In this document: positions 57,801-64,000 of the stretch, piece after piece
Numbering within the stretch: the stretch's first letter is position 1
How the letters are laid out: every line of letters starts with the position of its first letter
Source of the DNA: Chrysomallon squamiferum
Taxonomy: Eukaryota; Mollusca; Gastropoda; Neomphalida; Peltospiridae
DNA: 64,000 nt
Assembly (NCBI GenBank): GCA_012295275.1
Contig: CM022670.1
Span: 28,035,881-28,099,880 of the forward strand
Direction of reading: 5' to 3'
Notes under the pieces: model-generated
What the model was told of the DNA's origin: nothing
The model's database searches: none
Seen by the model: only the letters and a program-made list of their open reading frames with translations
Translations under genes and position numbers: made by a program

Positions 57801-58203
57801 TATTAAACTATGCCTATGTTTTCATTTAACTCTATTTAATACTAAATTAAATAATAGTGTTTTAAACTTTAATACCAAATTTCAACATACTCTTTTCGTA
57901 TCTTCCAAATATAAGAGACCTACATAGATTTACAGATTTTATTTTTTAATCTTATTATTATTATTATTATTATTGTTATATATATATATATATTTAAGTT
58001 TTTCTTTTGGAGTTGTTTTTTGTGTTTTTACTTCTTTTTTTTCTTTTTTTTTTCTTTTTTGTTGTTGTTTTTTTGAAAAAGAGGAGGAAGAAAAAAGAAA
58101 GAAAAAAAACGTGAATTATTTTTGGTGCCTTTGACAGAGCTGCTCTTTTCTTTGGGTCAGAGGCCAGGGCTTTCATAGCCAAAATAGCATTTGTTGTAAC
58201 CAT
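54863..58203 (-). CDS. ARMC1: Armadillo repeat-containing protein 1
   Basis: Minus-strand exons in order: 58203-58129, 57683-57609, 57443-57355, 57023-56901, 56577-56487, 56060-55944, 55676-55602, 55057-54863; 279 residues, against 282 in human ARMC1. The N-terminal part (A-L-A-S-D-P, L-A-L-E then L-L-A-E-S-P) matches the armadillo-like region. The middle (L-C-x-R-L-L-L, V-K-G-V-V-S-I-T-F-D) matches the ferredoxin-like metal-binding-type domain. The C-terminus W-I-S-S-A-A-N-F-L-S-N-S-F-Y-W is almost identical to human. Human ARMC1 is cytosolic and mitochondrial and associates with the MIB/MICOS-linked outer-membrane machinery. The first donor appears to be GC (AAG|GCACCA); the GT alternative 15 nt later would add five residues. 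Confidence 0.94.
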
Positions 58204-58220
58204 GATGGCAATTGAAGATT
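58204..58220 (-). other. ARMC1: 5' UTR part of ARMC1 exon 2
   Basis: On the minus strand an acceptor TTATTGCAG ends at 58221, followed by 17 noncoding bases and ATG within CATCATGG. An upstream untranslated exon is therefore expected; a donor C|GTGAGT at 58896-58891 is the best candidate for its end. Confidence 0.5.
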
Positions 58221-58880
58221 CTGCAATAAGAAAACAAGCCAATCAATTTTACAAATTGGATTAAATTAGGATTTGTTTTTTTTTTTTTTTTTTGTTGTTG
58301 TTGTTTTGTTGTTTTTTTGTACAAAATTATATCAAGCATCATAAATATTAATGTTATGAAATGATTAAATCAAACAATTGGTAGTCTTGTTATTTAAGGA
58401 ATCGGTGATCATAGTAATGGTTAATTAATTACGTCAGTGATTTACTGATTATATGTTCAAATATCGATTATTACTGAGAGACGACAACTCAACTGTCACA
58501 ATCATTGAAATTTGAATCAACAATGTTACGAATGTATAAAATTAAAAGTTAGTTGTTACAAATCATGTCTTTTTGTTGTATTTATAATGTAAATTATTAA
58601 TAAGTAACACATTTAATGATTTATAAACTAAATGATCACTTAAAATGAAATACGTATTAGTGTAAGTGACTTTATCTTAACTACGATTTATTAATATAGT
58701 ATATACCAAACAATAATCGTAATAGCGAATTATTCAGTTAATCGACTTAGTTACTGCGGCAGTGGCTAAAGATATGATAAAACATCCGACTTCAAATTAG
58801 TGTTGACAGTTATAGAAAACTATGCGTTTTTTAATTTAAAATTTAAAAATACTACAGTAGCTATCACAGCTCAAGGTTAA

Positions 58881-59380
58881 TAAGTTTAATACTCACGTTG
58901 AACTGTTATACACAAGCAAACAAAAACAATCTAAAATGAATTTGTTAAATTTACCACCGATGTAGATACACGTTTATTTCATTGGCTGGTGAAACAGGAA
59001 GTTGCTGATTATTGGTTGAAATGAAATACTGTAAATTTAATAACAATTCATGTCTGGCATTCGGAATGTTTTGATTTGTGGAATCTACTTAAATTAAATT
59101 TTGAAAAACTTTTTAAATGTTTCTTGTACAGGATCTTATTTACAGAAATACATTAAATAAAATAAAAATAATAAAATTAATATTAAAACATTGTTTATAC
59201 GTGAATTTCAAGACTAATAAATATTATTGTTATTATTATTATCATTATTTTTTATATAATTTAATTTTTATTACATACTTACATTTAAAAGATATTGTAT
59301 AAAATAATAAAGTTTATAATTAGTCATATAATGATGATGATGATGATGATTATTATTATTATTATTATTATTACTACTAC

Positions 59381-59445
<65 letters not shown>

Positions 59446-59590
59446 TTCCATCGGAATGTTTATTTCCAATAACTGTTTGGAAAGAAAATAAAGGAAATAA
59501 TCCTTTATTCGTATTGAATGAATTCATGCTTTTAATATATAACCGGATGTATAAATGATTGGACAATATGGCGAGGGTTTTTCAAAATGG
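58881..59590. promoter_or_regulatory. Putative bidirectional promoter of ARMC1 and the MTFR gene
   Basis: Toward ARMC1 there is a perfect donor at 58891-58896 and inverted CCAAT boxes (ATTGG) at 58981 and near 59013. Toward the MTFR gene lie an ETS-like ACCGGATG near 59542, ATTGG near 59559 and a YY1-like AATATGGCGAG near 59565. CCAAT, ETS and YY1 sites are usual in TATA-less promoters of mitochondrial-protein genes. Start sites are inferred only. Confidence 0.4.
59335..59440 (+). repeat. ATG/ATT/TTTA microsatellite between ARMC1 and MTFR
   Basis: ATG triplets, then about 70 bp of ATT triplets, then TTTA units. Confidence 0.9.
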
Positions 59591-60158
59591 AAATGTTAAT
59601 AACATTTATTGAGGTCTGTTGACTAATGAATATATAACAAAAACTTGTGTTATTTATTACAAATATTTTGTCTATTGTTTTTATATTATTGTGCTTTTGT
59701 TTTATACATGGCATTTTTACAATCTTAATTCAAATTTTTTTAAACTTCGGTTTAACACGTGATTTATTTTATAATTTAAATGTCAGGAATGTGAACGTAA
59801 TCATGTCAGTGACATTGTCACGTATATCAATATTAAATATAACTTTATTTGTTTCAATTTGCTTTTAGATTTAGTAAGAAAGTCTGTTTTAATTTTTATT
59901 CAGAAAAATAATTGTAAAATACAGTGTAATTTGAATGTTATAAAAATAAAAAATAAAAAATTTAGCGATTTACATTTTAATTTCATACGGCTAGGGACAA
60001 TTTGTTTTAATATTGTTTTATTTTATTTTTATTATTATTATTTTTTTCACCAGAGTAACAATTATTTATTTATTTATATATTTATACTAATATAGGCTGA
60101 TACCATTGTTTGGAAATTTACACTGTGACTGTGAGGGTGAAGCAGAATTAATCTCAGA

Positions 60159-63100
60159 ATGGATGTTATAGATGATGTGACCAATATACTTCATCTTATT
60201 CTAGACTACCTAGGAATTGACCTTGCAGAATTTGTACAGGCTGTTGTAAGTTAACAACAAAAGTTATAATAACCTTTACCACTGTGAAATTTTAAAATAG
60301 AATATTTAATGAAAAGTTGTTTATTCTAGATGTCTTTATTTTTTTATTCTTTTAAAAAAAGAAAGAAACATGCAAATTAAAAAAACTGAATGTTTTTTCC
60401 ATCAGAAACAAATTATGTGTATTTAGTAAGTGTTTTGAATATTATTAATGCAGCAAGGACGTTTACTGAGATTGGTGAGAATAAGAAGGAAGAAATCTCG
60501 TTGGAGTTTGGTTCGCTACATTGGAGCAGTCCTGCCTGTGGGACCAGCCAAACGCATCCGACTGCAGGTGAATCAATAAAAACACGTGTAAATTTTGTGT
60601 GTCTTTGAACGTGTTTGCTAACAGACATCTGCTTATTTTACTGCTAACTGTAATTTCACATATATATCATTATATGGCATAATTGTTATAGAATGTTTTT
60701 TAACACTGTTTACTCAGGTTATAGATTAGCAATGTTAAATATTTTAAATTTAAATTTTTTATGAGTCAGGTTTTTTTTTATTATTTCATTATTTCTGTAC
60801 TGTTCTGTGTGTGGTTTTTAAAAAAAAAAAAAAAATTATTATTATTACTATTGTTTTTTTAGTTTTCCTCATATATTCAACATTATGTATATGTGTTTTC
60901 AGGTTCTTTAAAATGTGGGGGTAACTTTTTTGCTATGTTTTTGTTTTAACAATAGACCCGTCTCTTGGATAACCGTTTAACTCGCCATGGCAGCATTGAG
61001 AGTTTGATATCAACAGTTTCTTCTGAGACCTCTGAAGACCAGGAATTAGTGTGGATAGAGGAAGATCTTGGCGACAACATAGTCCAGTACAGGTGAATAT
61101 TTGTGTGAAATTTAAAACAAGCTCTGTCTAGCTGTGTTTGAAAAAACAAAAGGAAACAACTTTGTGTACTTTTTTCAAGCATTAATGAGTTGTGTGCATG
61201 AACAAGATACACATTAAATTAATCAAATACAAAGTGATATCTCTTTGAGCAATTCAGAACTTGTATAGAATTAATATTATTTTTTGTTTGTTTTAGGGAT
61301 TGTTTAACTTGTGTAAATTTACAGGAACAAAAAATAGATATCACTTTGTATTTGATTAATTTAATGTGTATCTTGTTCATGCACACAATTCCGAACTTGT
61401 ATAGAATTAATAACACTGCAAAAATGTCCCTATATACCATTTGCAGAATAATGGCCAATTGTTTTAAATGACCTGTTATTCCTGTTTAGTTCTTTGCTGC
61501 ATTCAGTCTTTCAGATGATCATTTCTTCTTTTTTTATTTTATTAAGGGCAGAGAATAGAGCCTTTTTAGAGGGTCAAGGTCTCACAGAGGAACTAGATGA
61601 TGGAATGTTTGTGATTCATAAGAAGGCAATGACATCGACTCCAATTAACATGTCATTAGCATCATGTTCTACAGTGTCAATCGATCCTGCCACTGTGATG
61701 AAACTAACAGCAATGGAAGAAGAACTGGCAGAGCTGAGAAAGCAGATAGCACATCTAGTGATGTCTCAGGAAACTGTAAACAAATCAGTTAAAGGTGTGT
61801 GTCAATACAGTGAAGTGAATATGTTGATTCCTCTTATATCAGAAGAATGAGCTATGGCTATATTTTGTTCTTATTAAACTGAAACAAATTTGTGAGCCTT
61901 AGAGTCTAATTTAAGGTCTAAAGTATGAGAATATTTACATTTTCTCCATATTAAACTGAAGTAAATTGGTTGGTGGCTCTATATTAGAGTGAGTTGTAGC
62001 TATATTTTGCCCCTATTCAATTGAAAGGAATTAGTTGATGGTCTTTATGTGGCCTGAAGAAAGAGCATGGCTGTATTGTGTCACTGTATAAAGAAAACAT
62101 TTATTGTCCTTTTCTTTCCATTCTAGTAAATGCTGAATATTAAAATACACTCTCAATATCAGTTTTCAGAAATACAAAATAAAAAGTTGCTGTGTATTAT
62201 GCATTGACTCACAGATATCAATGCTTTTATATATATATATATGTATATATACAGTATTTTTTATTATTATTATTATTATTATTTTTGTTTTATTTTAAGA
62301 TGTATCAGATCAACATGTAACGGTGTATCCTACTACTCCATCAATCCCACCACCTCCACCTCCTCCTCCTCCACCACCTCCACCTCCAGTTCATTCAGGA
62401 ATACCAACTTTGAAAACAGGAGGCTTGTCTCTGGCAGATATGTTAAAGAAGGTGAGTTTAAAACAAATTTTTGTTCTTAATTTCCTTTATTCATAGTGAG
62501 AGAAAAAGAGATGACTGAGCTTGTATGTATGTATGTGATAACTTTAATACTTATTTTATATTCATCATGGTGATCATTTTTATAAATTATGTTGATCCAC
62601 TTCAACCTGTTGTTAATTAAGCATGTTATTTCAGGGTAAAGAACACTTACAAACAGGTGAGAAGATGTCAGACACTGGCCCAGTTCACTCTGGACTTCCT
62701 GATATGTCACAGGTTCTGAAAGGCCTGAACAAAGTGAAACTTAAGTCTGTACAACGGTAGGACATGTTAATAATAAATATTTATTTAATAATAATATTAC
62801 AAATTATATAATTAATATACACACACACTTAAAGAAAATAAAGAATGCTGAAAAAGAAAAAATGTTGTTTTAATTTTTAATTATTTTTCATTTTATTATT
62901 ATTGATGCTGTTGTTGTTGTTATTATTGAATTTATTCTATTTATTTATTTCCATTTTGCTTTTGTCTTTTTTTTAATTTCTAATTCTATTTTTCTTTCTT
63001 TTATAAGAGGTATTTTGAAATGTAAAATGTTAAATTTTGTTTGTTCCTGACTATGCACAGGTCACCAGGGGGAACACCATTTCGACAGAAGCCGGTGAAG

Positions 63101-63891
63101 GAGGGTAATGATCCTGCCTCTATCATAGCCGAGGCTCTGAAGAAGAAATTTGCTCACAGACAAGTTTTCAGTCCAGACAGAAACAAAGAAAATCAAGACA
63201 ACTCATTCAGCTCTCCTGAAAGAAGTCCAGTCAAACTTGTGAGTTTCTGCCTATATTTATTTAGTTTACTAACATTACATACTGACAGGCCTGTGAGTTT
63301 ACTAATATTACATATTGAAATTTTAACTGTGAGACACACATACACACAATCTAAATTAATTTAAATAGATATTGATTTCTTTTGAGTCTCATTGCACTTT
63401 GTAATTACCTTAGCCAAATTAAATTTGATTAAATATTATTCTGTAATTTTAAGACAATTTTTAAGATAAATTCAAAACATTTTAAACATGTTAAATAATT
63501 GTCATGTAAATAGCTACGTTCTGTGACTGAATTATTAAACAACAGAGGTCTGTTTAAGTTTTTTACCCATTCCTGCCACTGTTCAAATGTTTGTCTGAAA
63601 CAGTAGAGTTTTCCTGTCTGTGAGAAAGAAAAACAAAGATAAATTCCTGCTAAAATGGTAATTTTCTAGATTTTACCTTATGTTTTATTTATTCTCAAAA
63701 TATTAGGTATATTCATAAATATTTCAAGATTTTTATTACTTATTTTAATTCATTTTTTAAATTCTTTTCTTTTGTTCTGTTGACAGTTTGGACAGCACAT
63801 CCTGCGGAAGACCAACAAAAGATCGTCACTGGTAAATGACAGTACGCAGATTGTCTCTTGTGGCACTCCACTCCAACAACGCAACTGCTGA
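60159..63891 (+). CDS. MTFR1: Mitochondrial fission regulator, MTFR1 family
   Basis: Exons 60159-60245, 60454-60567, 60956-61092, 61547-61794, 62300-62451, 62635-62756, 63061-63238 and 63787-63891 join in phase to give 380 residues. Family marks in order: a basic N-terminal segment with S-L-V-R-Y-I-G, a coiled coil (M-E-E-E-L-A-E-L-R-K-Q-I-A), a polyproline tract of about ten prolines (62340-62390), S-Q-V-L-K-G-L-N-K-V-K-L-K-S-V, and D-P-A-S-I-I-A-E-A-L-K-K-K-F-A near the end. MTFR1 family proteins act at mitochondria and promote fission. Vertebrates have MTFR1, MTFR2 and MTFR1L; position next to ARMC1 favours MTFR1. An AG at 60093-60094 may begin the 5' UTR of the first coding exon. Confidence 0.92.
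61191..61387 (+). repeat. Perfect 52-bp inverted repeat in MTFR intron 3
   Basis: The arm at 61191-61242 (starting TGTGTGCATGAACAAG) is the exact reverse complement of 61336-61387, with a 93-bp spacer. A 17-18 bp direct repeat (AACTTGTATAGAATTAAT) also occurs beside each arm. It could form a strong hairpin. Confidence 0.9.
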
Positions 63892-64000
63892 TGAAATCTT
63901 ACACACACATTCCGGCAGTTCTCTGTTAAGGCATAAATGAAGCCTCACAGGAATGTTTGGGTTTTTTCATGATGTTACTTCAGGCAATATTTTGAAAGCT

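Overview
This is AT-rich, intron-rich, microsatellite-laden animal DNA. Two diverged copies of a dispersed element of the kind that is very common in gastropod mollusc genomes, plus the gene content, suggest a mollusc, probably a gastropod. The species assignment is inference. All genes were assembled by hand from splice signals, intron phase and protein similarity; there is no transcript evidence.

Layout. (1) 1-21294, + strand: the 3' part of a large type I membrane protein gene ('gene A'). It is built from 16 full and one truncated copy of an unrecognised ~95-residue module, each encoded by a long exon (~240-300 nt) followed by a short exon (~50-105 nt). A transmembrane helix and a cytoplasmic tail with an NPTY motif follow. 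The 5' end lies before the window. Three long exons carry a frame break. (2) 21371-27764: a 6.4 kb intergenic stretch with dispersed repeats and tRNA-like sequences. (3) 27765-50218, + strand: a complete sister gene ('gene B'). It has a signal peptide, a Notch-ligand N-terminal (MNNL) domain, four DSL domains interleaved with about eleven EGF repeats, a Ser/Thr-rich mucin-like stalk, six to seven copies of the same module as gene A, a transmembrane helix, and a choice of two in-phase terminal exons. One tail has NPAY; in the other the matching residues are NDVY. (4) 52550-53868, + strand: a small three-exon gene for a ~121-residue protein I do not recognise. (5) 58897-54863, - strand: ARMC1 (279 residues predicted). 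(6) 60159-63891, + strand: a mitochondrial fission regulator of the MTFR1 family (380 residues predicted), head-to-head with ARMC1. The same pair lies head-to-head in human 8q13.1.

Genes A and B share module type, exon phases and juxtamembrane sequence (W-x-V-P-V-G-V-V), so they are tandem paralogues. By analogy with B, the missing 5' part of A should encode MNNL, DSL and EGF domains. Gene B joins a canonical Notch-ligand head to a multi-DSL array and a new repeated stalk domain; this is the best candidate in the window for an undescribed system. Each exon pair of the module runs from phase 2 to phase 2, so modules can be duplicated or skipped without changing frame.

Introns hold many (GA)n, (GT)n and (ATT)n tracts, a hAT-type MITE with an intact 8-bp target duplication, a Tigger-like element, a long-TIR MITE, a 37-bp minisatellite, a ~70-bp tandem repeat, and a perfect 52-bp inverted repeat in the MTFR gene.
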